From NCBI RefSeq assembly GCF_003226555.1, contig NZ_QKQS01000023.1, forward strand, positions 1,465,104-1,529,103: DNA of 64,000 nt, read 5' to 3'. The translations under genes were made by a program, and so were the position numbers. The DNA comes from Rhodopseudomonas palustris. Its GTDB lineage: Bacteria > Pseudomonadota > Alphaproteobacteria > Rhizobiales > Xanthobacteraceae. The notes beneath the pieces were generated by a model that was given only the letters and a program-made list of their open reading frames with translations, did no database searches and was not told the DNA's origin. Positions 56,935 to 64,000 of this stretch are shown here, one piece after another (position 1 is the stretch's first letter; the number at the start of each line of letters is the position of its first letter).

Positions 56935-59073
56935 TCAGGCCGCGCGGATGTTGGTCAGGAACGCGTCGATCTCCTCGCGCAGCAGCACCGCCTCCTGGCG
57001 CAACGAGCCGGACGCGTTGAGCACCTCGGCGGCGGCGGAGCCGGCCTGAGCCGCGGCGGCGCTGACGCCGACGATGTTGCTGGAGACCTCGCTGGTGCCG
57101 CCGGCGGCGTGCTGGATGTTGCGGGCGATCTCGCGGGTGGCTGCGCCTTGTTCCTCGACCGCGGCGGTGATCGCCGTGGTCACCTCGTTGATCGAGGTGA
57201 TGGTCTGGCCGATGTTGCGGATCGCGCCGACCGCGGTGCTCGTCACCCCTTGCATCGCGGCGATCTGGGCCCGGATTTCCTCGGTCGCCTTCGCGGTCTG
57301 GCTGGCGAGATCCTTGACCTCAGCGGCCACGACGGCGAAGCCGCGCCCGGCGTCGCCGGCCCGCGCCGCCTCGATCGTGGCGTTGAGGGCGAGCAGGTTG
57401 GTCTGCGACGCGATGCTCTGGATCAGGTCGATCACCGCGCTGATCCGCTCGGCATTGTCGGCGAGGCCCTGCATGGTGGTGTCGGTCTCGCCGGCCTCGC
57501 GCACGGCGCGAGTGGCGATCTCCGCCGACGTGGTGGCCTGATGGCTGATCTCGGCGATCGAGGAGGCGAGCTGCTCGGTGCCGGTGGCAACGGTCTGGAC
57601 GTTGACCGAGGTTTCCTCGGCGGCCGAAGCGACAGTGGTGACCAGCGCGCTCGACTGCTCCGACGTCGTCGCCATCGCGTGTGCGGTCTCCTGCATCTGG
57701 TCGGCGGAGGATTGCAGCTTTTCCATCGTGCTGCGCACGGTCGCCTCGAACTCGGCGATACGAGCCTCGATTCGCTGGGTCCGCTCGGCCTTGGCGGCTC
57801 GGTCCTTGTCTTGTTCATCGCTCAAGGCACGCGCGCGGATCATGCTGTCGCGGAACACCTCGAGCGACTCGGCCATCACGGCGATTTCGTCGCGGCGGCT
57901 ACCGCGATCGATCGTGGTCTCGAGATCGCCCGCCGACAGGCTCTGCATCGATTTCTGCAGGCCGCCGATCCGGCGCAGGATGCTGCGGCCGACATACAGC
58001 CAGACGAACAAGGCCGAGCCGATCAGGGTCAGTGCACCGAGCGCGATCATGACCTGGGTCGCCAACGCGATCTGCGACTGGGCTTGCGACGTTCCGACCG
58101 AGGTCTCGTTGCGAACGTTGTCGACGAGCTGTTTGACACTGATGCCGAGGCCGACATTGAGCTTGCGAGTTTCGTCGAGCAAAAGGTCGCGATAGTCGCG
58201 GGCGTCGAGTTCGAGCTGCCGCAGTTTGAACGCGCCAGTCTTGCCGTCGCCGAGCGCCATCAGCTTTTGAGCCGCGGTCTTGATCTCGGTCGTGGTCTGG
58301 TTGTTGGGAAGGCCGTCCAGATTGCTGTTCACCACCTGCCGGGCTTCCTTGAAGCTGGCTTCCACCGGCTCCAGGTCGTCGGAGCTGGAGGCCGACAGCG
58401 CCGCCATCAGGTCGGAGGCGATCAGATTGCTCAGGGCGATCACGTTGCCGAGCTGTTCAATGTGCCGGCCGGCGGCGGTGGCGTCGTCTTGCGACAGGTT
58501 GGCGGCCCCGAGCAACGCATTCATCTGGGTTTGGGCGTCGAGCATCGCCGGATTGGCGACTGCGATGAAGGCGTCGTGCGAGCGGCGCAGCTCGGCATAA
58601 AGCTTAGCGTGCTGCGTGCTCAGATCGAGCCGCTCCTTGGCGGCGGAACCGAGGCTCCGGATGGTGTCGGCGATGTTCTTCAGCGTCTCATTGAGCGCCG
58701 ACACGACGGCTTTGTCGCCGCCGTAAGTGGTAATGTCGGCGAGCTTCTGAAGCGCCACCTGCTGCGCAGCGTTCATCCGTGCCGAACGCTCGCGAAGCTG
58801 GTCGTCGGTTTGGGAATCGAGCAAAATCGGGGCCTGACTGGCGAGGCTCTCGCTTTGGGTGGCGAGTTGCAGGCTAGCGGCCAGCTTGGGAATATCGCGG
58901 CCGCTCAGCTCGGACATGGTTTGGCCGAGCTGATGCAGGCTCATTCCTGACCAGGCGCTGATTAGGATTGCCATACCGGCGATCACGGCGAATGCGGCGA
59001 AAAGGCTGCCGCGAATTCCGAGTTGCGGAAGACGGAGCCGCGGTCGTCGGAATTTCGCGAATTTCCCTGACAT
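56935..59073 (-). CDS. Methyl-accepting chemotaxis protein
   Basis: 712 residues from ATG 59073 (GGGGGAAAT upstream). A membrane helix near 25-45 ([18 protein letters not shown]), a long helical sensor region of about 290 residues, a second helix ([20 protein letters not shown]), a HAMP domain and the signalling hairpin [20 protein letters not shown]. No C-terminal CheR-docking pentapeptide is present (ends FLTNIRAA). The ligand is unknown; its all-helical periplasmic part resembles four-helix-bundle sensors. Confidence 0.95.
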   Translation of the reverse strand: MSGKFAKFRRPRLRLPQLGIRGSLFAAFAVIAGMAILISAWSGMSLHQLGQTMSELSGRDIPKLAASLQLATQSESLASQAPILLDSQTDDQLRERSARMNAAQQVALQKLADITTYGGDKAVVSALNETLKNIADTIRSLGSAAKERLDLSTQHAKLYAELRRSHDAFIAVANPAMLDAQTQMNALLGAANLSQDDATAAGRHIEQLGNVIALSNLIASDLMAALSASSSDDLEPVEASFKEARQVVNSNLDGLPNNQTTTEIKTAAQKLMALGDGKTGAFKLRQLELDARDYRDLLLDETRKLNVGLGISVKQLVDNVRNETSVGTSQAQSQIALATQVMIALGALTLIGSALFVWLYVGRSILRRIGGLQKSMQSLSAGDLETTIDRGSRRDEIAVMAESLEVFRDSMIRARALSDEQDKDRAAKAERTQRIEARIAEFEATVRSTMEKLQSSADQMQETAHAMATTSEQSSALVTTVASAAEETSVNVQTVATGTEQLASSIAEISHQATTSAEIATRAVREAGETDTTMQGLADNAERISAVIDLIQSIASQTNLLALNATIEAARAGDAGRGFAVVAAEVKDLASQTAKATEEIRAQIAAMQGVTSTAVGAIRNIGQTITSINEVTTAITAAVEEQGAATREIARNIQHAAGGTSEVSSNIVGVSAAAAQAGSAAAEVLNASGSLRQEAVLLREEIDAFLTNIRAA

Positions 59074-59229
59074 ATTTCCCCCACCAGACACGATTCAACG
59101 TGGCGTCGGTCTCGGCGACGCCTGGCGGGAGTATCAGATTAGGGAGTTAATATTCTTCACGTAACTCCACGAGGATCGATCGCGATTTGAGCGATCGGTT
59201 CGGTGGTGGTCGGTATGGTTTCGCAAATG

Positions 59230-59260
59230 AAAAAGGGCCGGCGCGAGGCCGACCCTTTCC
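59230..59260 (-). terminator. Terminator of the Omp31 gene
   Basis: Minus strand stem AAAGGGTCGGC / GCCGGCCCTTT with one mismatch, followed by TTCATTTG; it starts about 29 bp past the stop. Confidence 0.75.
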
Positions 59261-59288
59261 AGCTTCCAGAAGAGGAAGCGATCAGTTC

Positions 59289-59993
59289 TTAGTACTTGGC
59301 GACGACCGGACCACCCCAGTTGAAGCGGTAGTTCAGGCCGGCCTTGACAACGTGCTCGTCGTTCTTCGCGGTGAAGCCCGGGGCGAGGGTGACGTTGCCG
59401 AAGTCGTAGTACTGGTACTCGATCTTGCCCGACCAGTTCGGAGCGAACAGATATTCGAGACCGCCACCGACGGTGTAGCCATCGGTCTTGCTGTCGACCG
59501 CAACGCCGACGCCGTTGAGGGTCAGGCTGCTCGAGTAGTCGGCGTAAGCCCAACCACCCTTGACGTACAGCAGCGCCGGACCCCAGGTGTAGCCGAGGCG
59601 GCCGGTGACCGAGGCCAGACCACGCTGGTTGTCAGCATAGGTGAACACCGCACCCGGGGCACCCCACGACACCGAGCTGTTGGTGCCGCTCAGCCAGCTG
59701 TACTGACCTTCAACACCGAGCACCCAGTTCGGAGCGAACTGCCAGTCGTAACCGGCCTGCACACCGCCGAGGAACTTGCCGTCGTTGCTGGCGGTGACGC
59801 CAGTGCCGATGCTGTTGTCGCCCGAGAAGGCGCCACCGATGTGACCACCGATGTAGAAGCCGGTCCAGTTGTAGATCGGGGCCGGGGCGTAGGCCGGAGC
59901 CTTGGTGTACGGACGGGCAGCGAGGTCGGCGGCGAGGGCCGGGGCCGCGCCGAGGGCGACCAGGGCCACGGTGCCGAGCAGAATCTTCTTCAT
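59289..59993 (-). CDS. Omp31-family outer-membrane beta-barrel protein
   Basis: 234 residues from ATG 59993 with GGAGA upstream. Signal peptide KKILLGTVALVALGAAPALA, then DLAARPYTKAPAYAPAPIYN-type linker and an eight-stranded barrel: NWTGFYIGGHIGGAFSG at the start and KAGLNYRFNWGGPVVAKY at the end with a terminal aromatic. Codon use is strongly biased to C/G-ending codons, suggesting high expression. Such proteins are major small porins of Rhizobiales. Confidence 0.93.
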   Translation of the reverse strand: MKKILLGTVALVALGAAPALAADLAARPYTKAPAYAPAPIYNWTGFYIGGHIGGAFSGDNSIGTGVTASNDGKFLGGVQAGYDWQFAPNWVLGVEGQYSWLSGTNSSVSWGAPGAVFTYADNQRGLASVTGRLGYTWGPALLYVKGGWAYADYSSSLTLNGVGVAVDSKTDGYTVGGGLEYLFAPNWSGKIEYQYYDFGNVTLAPGFTAKNDEHVVKAGLNYRFNWGGPVVAKY

Positions 59994-60058
59994 GTGTTGT
60001 CTCCAGACTTTGTCAGACGCACCGTTCGTCGGCGCCATCTGCTGCTTGGCTTAGCGGG

Positions 60059-60072
60059 ATTTTACGTAAAAT
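60059..60072. promoter_or_regulatory. Perfect AT-rich palindrome upstream of the Omp31 gene
   Basis: ATTTTACGTAAAAT, a 14-bp perfect dyad 66 bp before the porin start, the only such A/T-rich dyad I noticed in the window. Likely a regulator site or part of the promoter. Confidence 0.5.
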
Positions 60073-60353
60073 GCTGTCACCGGGAGGCCACACTCGCTTC
60101 GGAACTAACCTCATGAGAGCGCACAATTTTTTATGGCTAATGGAACCTTAAACGAGTCTAAATTCCGCCTTAATTTGGAACCCGCGGCGGCGCTGCATTG
60201 GGCGGCGACTAGCCGGCTCTGCTCAAACTTTCGGCGGCTTTTGGATCCCCATTTAACGCCTTGATTTATGACGGATATGTACGGTCCGGTGCGCTTGCCT
60301 CCACCCGCAAGAATGATGTTATAATGTAACGAGGATGCAATCTGCGGCTGGCG
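60073..60353. other. Intergenic region between porin and zinc operon
   Basis: With the palindrome to its left, this A/T-richer gap (59994-60353) carries the divergent promoters. Around 60120-60175 is a low-GC patch (CACAATTTTTTATGGC, TAAATTCCGCCTTAATTTGG) of unknown meaning. No gene seen. Confidence 0.4.
60318..60330. promoter_or_regulatory. Zur-like box over the zinc operon promoter
   Basis: GTTATAATGTAAC, an imperfect dyad (10 of 13 bases symmetric) resembling the alphaproteobacterial Zur motif. It contains a perfect -10 TATAAT (60320-60325); a possible -35 TTGCCT is at 60295-60300. It lies upstream of znuCBA. Confidence 0.6.
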
Positions 60354-60560
60354 ATGGAATCGGGCGTGAGCGAAATTTCTTCTTCTTCCCCGAGCCGCGG
60401 CGGCCACCATGTACCTCTGCAGGGCAACGGCGCCGAATCGCCGCACCCACCGCAGCCGTCGCCCTGGTCGATCCTGAGAATGGGGCTGGCCAGCCGGATG
60501 GCGACGGCATTCGCCGCCAGCGCTGTGCTGTGGGCGTTGGTGCTGCTGGCAATGAGGTGA
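60354..60560 (+). CDS. Small single-helix membrane protein ahead of znuC
   Basis: 68 residues: a Ser/Pro-rich polar half followed by a membrane helix MATAFAASAVLWALVLLAMR. Its TGA ends 2 bp before the znuC ATG and overlaps the GAGGTGA used as znuC ribosome-binding site, implying coupling. GTG 60366 is an alternative start. No family recognised; it could be a regulatory small protein or a partner of the permease. Confidence 0.5.
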   Translation: MESGVSEISSSSPSRGGHHVPLQGNGAESPHPPQPSPWSILRMGLASRMATAFAASAVLWALVLLAMR

Positions 60561-60562
60561 CG

Positions 60563-61312
60563 ATGGCCGCACAGCTCACCTTCCAGAACGTCACGCTGGG
60601 CTACGATCGCCATCCGGCGGTGCACCACCTCTCCGGTCGCGTTGAAGCCGGCACTCTGCTGGCTGTGGTCGGTCCCAATGGCGCCGGCAAGTCGACCTTG
60701 TTCCGCGGCATCGTCGGGATTCTCAAGCCTTTGGCCGGATCGATCGACCGCAACGGGATCGACGTTCACGACATCGCCTATCTGCCGCAAAGCGCCGAGA
60801 TCGATCGCACATTTCCGATCTCGGTATTCGATTTCGTCGGCACCGGACTGTGGCGCACCACCGGTGCGTTCGGCAGCCTCGGCCGGCAGGCCAAGCAGCG
60901 GATATCCAGCGCGCTGGCCGCGGTCGGGCTGTCCGGATTTGAAAACCGGAACATCGGCACGCTGTCGGGGGGGCAGATGCAGCGTATGCTGTTCGCCAGG
61001 GTGCTGCTGCAAGACGCCCGCGTCATCGTGCTCGACGAACCGTTCAACGCCGTTGACGCTCGGACCACAGCCGACCTCGTGCATCTGGTCGGCCATTGGC
61101 ACGCCGAAGGGCGGACAGTGATCGCTGCGTTGCATGACATGGATCTGGTGCATGCCAGCTTCCCGGAAACGCTTTTGCTGGCGCGGACCGCGGTGGCGTG
61201 GGGGCCGACCGCGGAGGTCCTGACTGCCGACAACCAGACCGAAGCCCGGCGGATGTGCGAGGCGTTCGATGACGGTGCGCCGGCCTGCACCGCGGCGCCC
61301 CAGGCGGCCTGA
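60563..61312 (+). CDS. znuC: Zinc ABC transporter ATP-binding protein
   Basis: 249 residues from ATG 60563 (GAGGTG upstream). Walker A GPNGAGKS, Q-loop LPQSAEI, signature LSGGQMQRM, Walker B VIVLDEPFNAVD and H-loop ALHDMD are all intact. It energises uptake of zinc (or manganese) by the following permease. An upstream in-frame ATG at 60335 would add 76 unrelated residues. Confidence 0.93.
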   Translation: MAAQLTFQNVTLGYDRHPAVHHLSGRVEAGTLLAVVGPNGAGKSTLFRGIVGILKPLAGSIDRNGIDVHDIAYLPQSAEIDRTFPISVFDFVGTGLWRTTGAFGSLGRQAKQRISSALAAVGLSGFENRNIGTLSGGQMQRMLFARVLLQDARVIVLDEPFNAVDARTTADLVHLVGHWHAEGRTVIAALHDMDLVHASFPETLLLARTAVAWGPTAEVLTADNQTEARRMCEAFDDGAPACTAAPQAA

Positions 61313-61316
61313 CATC

Positions 61317-62189
61317 ATGATGCTGTATCAGGCGCTGATCGCGCCGTTCACCGAGTTCGAATTCATGCGCCGGGCGCTCGCCGGTATCTTCGCGCTGTCT
61401 CTCGGCGGCGCGCCGATCGGCGTGTTTCTGATGCTGCGGCGGATGAGCCTGGTCGGCGACGCAATGGCCCACGCCATTCTGCCCGGCGCGGCGATCGGTT
61501 TCCTGCTGTCGGGACTCAACCTGTTCGCCATGACGTTCGGCGGCCTGATCGCCGGCTTCGCGGTGGCGATTCTCGCCGGCCTGGTGTCGCGCGTCACCGA
61601 ACTGAAAGAAGACGCCTCGCTGGCTGCGTTCTATCTGGTGTCGCTGGCGCTCGGCGTCACCATCGTGTCGATGCGCGGCACCAATATCGACCTGCTGCAT
61701 GTGCTGTTCGGCAACATCCTGGCGATGGACGACCGCACCCTGCTGGTGATCGCCTTCAACGCCACGCTGACGCTGCTGGCGCTGGCAGTGATTTGGCGGC
61801 CGCTGGTGATCGAATGCGTTGATCCGTTGTTTCTGCGCACCGTCAGCCGCGCTGGCGCGCCCGCGCATCTGATCTTCATGGCGCTGGTGGTGATCAATCT
61901 GGTCAACGGCTTTCACGCGCTCGGGACGCTGCTTGCGGTCGGGCTGATGATCCTACCGGCCGGCATCGCCAAATTCTGGGCCCGCGACATTTCCGGGATG
62001 ATGTTGGTGGCGGTCGGTAGCGCGATGCTGTCCGGCTATTGCGGCCTGGTGCTGTCGTATCACGGCGGCCTGCCGTCGGGCCCCGCGATCATCCTGGTCG
62101 CGGCGGTGATCTATCTGATTTCGCTGTTTTTTGGTCGGTCCGGCGGGGTGGTGCGCAAGCTGTTTCCCGGCCGTCATCTGGAGGCTTGA
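61317..62189 (+). CDS. znuB: Zinc ABC transporter permease
   Basis: 290 residues, about eight membrane helices. GVFLMLRRMSLVGDAMAHAI and GLMILPAGIAKFW are ABC-3 family permease signatures. It starts 5 bp past the znuC stop. Confidence 0.93.
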   Translation: MMLYQALIAPFTEFEFMRRALAGIFALSLGGAPIGVFLMLRRMSLVGDAMAHAILPGAAIGFLLSGLNLFAMTFGGLIAGFAVAILAGLVSRVTELKEDASLAAFYLVSLALGVTIVSMRGTNIDLLHVLFGNILAMDDRTLLVIAFNATLTLLALAVIWRPLVIECVDPLFLRTVSRAGAPAHLIFMALVVINLVNGFHALGTLLAVGLMILPAGIAKFWARDISGMMLVAVGSAMLSGYCGLVLSYHGGLPSGPAIILVAAVIYLISLFFGRSGGVVRKLFPGRHLEA

Positions 62190-62194
62190 GGACG

Positions 62195-63109
62195 ATGATT
62201 CGTTGGGGAATGGTGTTGATCGCGGCGCTGCTGATGGCGGCGCCGGCGCAGGCCGATGATCGTATCCGTGTGGTCGCGAGCTTTTCGATCCTCGGCGATT
62301 TCGTGCGCAATGTCGGCGGCGAGCGCGTGGAGGTCTCAACGCTGGTTGGGCCGAACGGCGACGCCCACGTCTATACCCCGTCGCCGAGCGACGCCAAGAC
62401 CATCGCCGACGCCAGGCTGGTGGTGGTCAACGGTCTCGGGCTCGAAGGCTGGCTGCCGCGGCTGGTGCAATCGTCCGGCGGCAAGGCGACTATCGTGACC
62501 GCGACCAAGGGCATCAAGGTACGTGAGGCTGACGATGATCATGATCACGGGCATGGCGGCGATCATGCCCACGACCATGGCAAGACCGATCCGCACGCTT
62601 GGCAGTCGGTGCCCAATGCCAAGATTTACGCGGCGAATATCCGCGACGCGCTGATCGCCGCCGATCCGGCCGGCGCCGCAACCTACCGCGCAAATACCGA
62701 AGCTTATCTCGGCAAGCTCGACGCGCTCGACCGCGACGTCCGTGCTGCCGTTGCGACGATTCCCGAAAGCCGCCGCAAGGTGATCTCGACCCACGACGCG
62801 TTCGGCTATTTCGCCGACGCCTACGGGATCGTCTTCATCGCCCCGCAGGGCGTCTCGACCGAGTCCGAGGCCAGCGCCCGCGACGTCGCCTCCATCATCA
62901 CCCAGATCCGCAAGGACAAGGTGCCGGCGGTGTTCCTGGAGAACATCAGCGATCCGCGGTTGATGCAGCGGATCAGCGCCGAGACCGGCGCCAAGATCGG
63001 CGGCACGCTGTATTCCGACAGCCTGACGCCTGAAAACGGCGAGGCCCCCACTTACATTGATATGGTCAGGCACAATATAAAGACGCTGACCGGCGCTCTG
63101 AGCAGCTAG
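62195..63109 (+). CDS. znuA: Zinc ABC transporter substrate-binding protein
   Basis: 304 residues from ATG 62195. A signal peptide (VLIAALLMAAPAQA) precedes a cluster A-I domain: VGPNGDAHVYTPSPSDAK (first His), the metal-rich loop DDDHDHGHGGDHAHDHGK, DPHAWQSVPNA, STHDAFGYFADAYG and the C-terminal Asp in LYSDSLTP. The His-rich loop favours zinc over manganese. Confidence 0.93.
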   Translation: MIRWGMVLIAALLMAAPAQADDRIRVVASFSILGDFVRNVGGERVEVSTLVGPNGDAHVYTPSPSDAKTIADARLVVVNGLGLEGWLPRLVQSSGGKATIVTATKGIKVREADDDHDHGHGGDHAHDHGKTDPHAWQSVPNAKIYAANIRDALIAADPAGAATYRANTEAYLGKLDALDRDVRAAVATIPESRRKVISTHDAFGYFADAYGIVFIAPQGVSTESEASARDVASIITQIRKDKVPAVFLENISDPRLMQRISAETGAKIGGTLYSDSLTPENGEAPTYIDMVRHNIKTLTGALSS

Positions 63110-63236
63110 CGGCCCCGGTCCCGCTGCGTCCGGCCGCCCGGCGGGGCGCGCGGTCCCCGCCTTTTCCGGCCCCGACCTTGGAGACGCGCACGCCGTGTGA
63201 TTCAGGACGGGGCTTCCGTGCTGGAGTTCGTGCCTG

Positions 63237-64000
63237 ATGTCTTCGACCGCCGCCTCGAAAATTCCCGTCACCGTGCTCACCGGCTATCTCGGCGCCGGCA
63301 AGACCACGTTGCTCAACCGCATCCTGTCGGAAAATCACGGCAAGAAATACGCGGTGATCGTCAATGAGTTCGGTGAAATCGGCATCGACAACGATCTGAT
63401 CATCGGGGCCGACGAAGAAGTGTTCGAGATGAACAACGGCTGCGTCTGCTGCACGGTGCGCGGCGATCTGGTCCGCATCCTCGCCGGCCTGATGAAGCGC
63501 AAGGGCAAGTTCGACGCGATCATCGTCGAGACCACCGGCCTCGCCGACCCGGCGCCGGTGGCGCAGACCTTCTTCGTCGATGAAGACGTGCAGAACGCCG
63601 CGCGGCTCGACGCCGTGGTCACGGTCGCCGACGCCAAATGGCTGAGCGAACGGCTGAAGGACGCGCCGGAAGCCAAGAACCAGATCGCGTTCGCCGACGT
63701 CATCGTGCTGAACAAGACCGATCTGGTGAGCCCGGCCGAACTCGCCGAAGTCGAAGCCCGGATTCGCGCGATCAATCCCTATGCCAAGCTGCATCGCACC
63801 GAGCGCTGCCAGGTCGCGATCGCCGACGTGCTGGAGCGCGGCGCGTTCGATCTCGATCGCATTCTCGAAATCGAGCCGGCCTTCCTCGAGGCCGACGATC
63901 ACGATCATCATCACGATCACGGTCATCACCACCATGGCCACGATCATCATCACGGTCATGGCCTGAAGCACTATCACGACGAGGACATGCAATCGCTGTC
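63237..64000 (+). CDS. COG0523 (CobW/ZigA-like) GTPase metallochaperone, 3' partial
   Basis: 254 codons are visible before the window ends. Walker A GYLGAGKTT, metal-binding GCVCCT (CxCC), VETTGLADP and NKTD define the family, and a His-rich stretch follows (DHDHHHDHGHHHHGHDHHHG). Position after znuCBA suggests a zinc-delivery GTPase induced in zinc starvation, although nitrile hydratase and cobalamin branches share the motifs. Confidence 0.9.
   Translation, partial: MSSTAASKIPVTVLTGYLGAGKTTLLNRILSENHGKKYAVIVNEFGEIGIDNDLIIGADEEVFEMNNGCVCCTVRGDLVRILAGLMKRKGKFDAIIVETTGLADPAPVAQTFFVDEDVQNAARLDAVVTVADAKWLSERLKDAPEAKNQIAFADVIVLNKTDLVSPAELAEVEARIRAINPYAKLHRTERCQVAIADVLERGAFDLDRILEIEPAFLEADDHDHHHDHGHHHHGHDHHHGHGLKHYHDEDMQSL

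Noticed and set aside
60335-60562. 76-residue N-terminal extension of ZnuC
   Set aside because: The extension has no ABC-domain character; ATG 60563 has GAGGTG and the region better fits a separate small frame.
62548-62584. His/Asp-rich tandem bases in znuA and near 63890-63960 considered as DNA repeats
   Set aside because: They encode metal-binding histidine loops in frame, so they are protein features, not repeat elements.

Overview
The window is a high-GC alphaproteobacterial chromosome segment. Gene content and order, the b and b' ATP synthase subunits, 5-aminolevulinate synthase (C4 haem route), an Omp31-type porin and many dispersed palindromic repeats fit Rhodopseudomonas or a close relative in the Bradyrhizobium group. 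That assignment is inference from the proteins, since no rRNA lies in the window. I see no tRNA, rRNA, phage, insertion sequence or CRISPR array. Nearly all of it is vertically inherited housekeeping DNA, with small islands of decayed toxin-antitoxin genes.

Layout. 1-3.2 kb: the DNA-repair pair of ligase-associated helicase and PdeM nuclease. 3.3-8.5 kb: LysR/EamA divergent pair, a non-canonical Nramp transporter, and a TIGR02186/TauE pair. 8.7-12.1 kb: a 1120-residue PodJ-like polar scaffold with Sel1 repeats. 12.3-19.2 kb: a TetR regulator, an NTF2-like protein and a beta-oxidation set (acyl-CoA dehydrogenase, thiolase, FadB). 19.6-24.2 kb: a secreted glycosidase-like protein, then glutathione genes (gst, marR, gshA). 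24.3-28.3 kb: PAN-domain protein, thioredoxin/CcdA, lepB and tldD. 28.4-30.8 kb: DUF433/DUF5615 locus, ohrR-ohr, and an IalB-family protein. 31.2-37.9 kb: the aa3 cytochrome oxidase operon (coxB, coxA, ctaB, a coxF-like gene, ctaG, coxC, DUF983, surf1). 38-42.8 kb: hicBA, thrC, an M16 peptidase, a GNAT acetyltransferase and an envelope protein. 42.9-45.5 kb: the F0 ATP synthase operon, read leftwards. 45.8-49.4 kb: DsbA-like isomerase, a coiled-coil protein, YjbQ and an MFS symporter. 49.7-54.1 kb: a LuxR-type response regulator facing a symporter/histidine-kinase fusion. 54.2-60 kb: hemA, a metallo-beta-lactamase-fold hydrolase, a chemoreceptor and an Omp31 porin. 60.3-64 kb: a zinc uptake operon and a COG0523 metallochaperone that runs off the end.

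The most informative signals are regulatory and degenerative. Both toxin-antitoxin-like loci keep an intact antitoxin and carry a toxin broken by one change: an in-frame TGA in the DUF5615 gene and a one-base deletion in hicA. OhrR has the same 14-bp operator in front of ohrR and ohr. A MarR regulator has paired ATGC..GCAT boxes, one inside a clear gst promoter. hemA has a perfect FNR/FixK box. The zinc operon has a Zur-like box over a perfect -10. Several families of palindromic repeat punctuate the genes; they supply the helicase stop codon, the DUF983 start codon and an in-frame insert inside the helicase.
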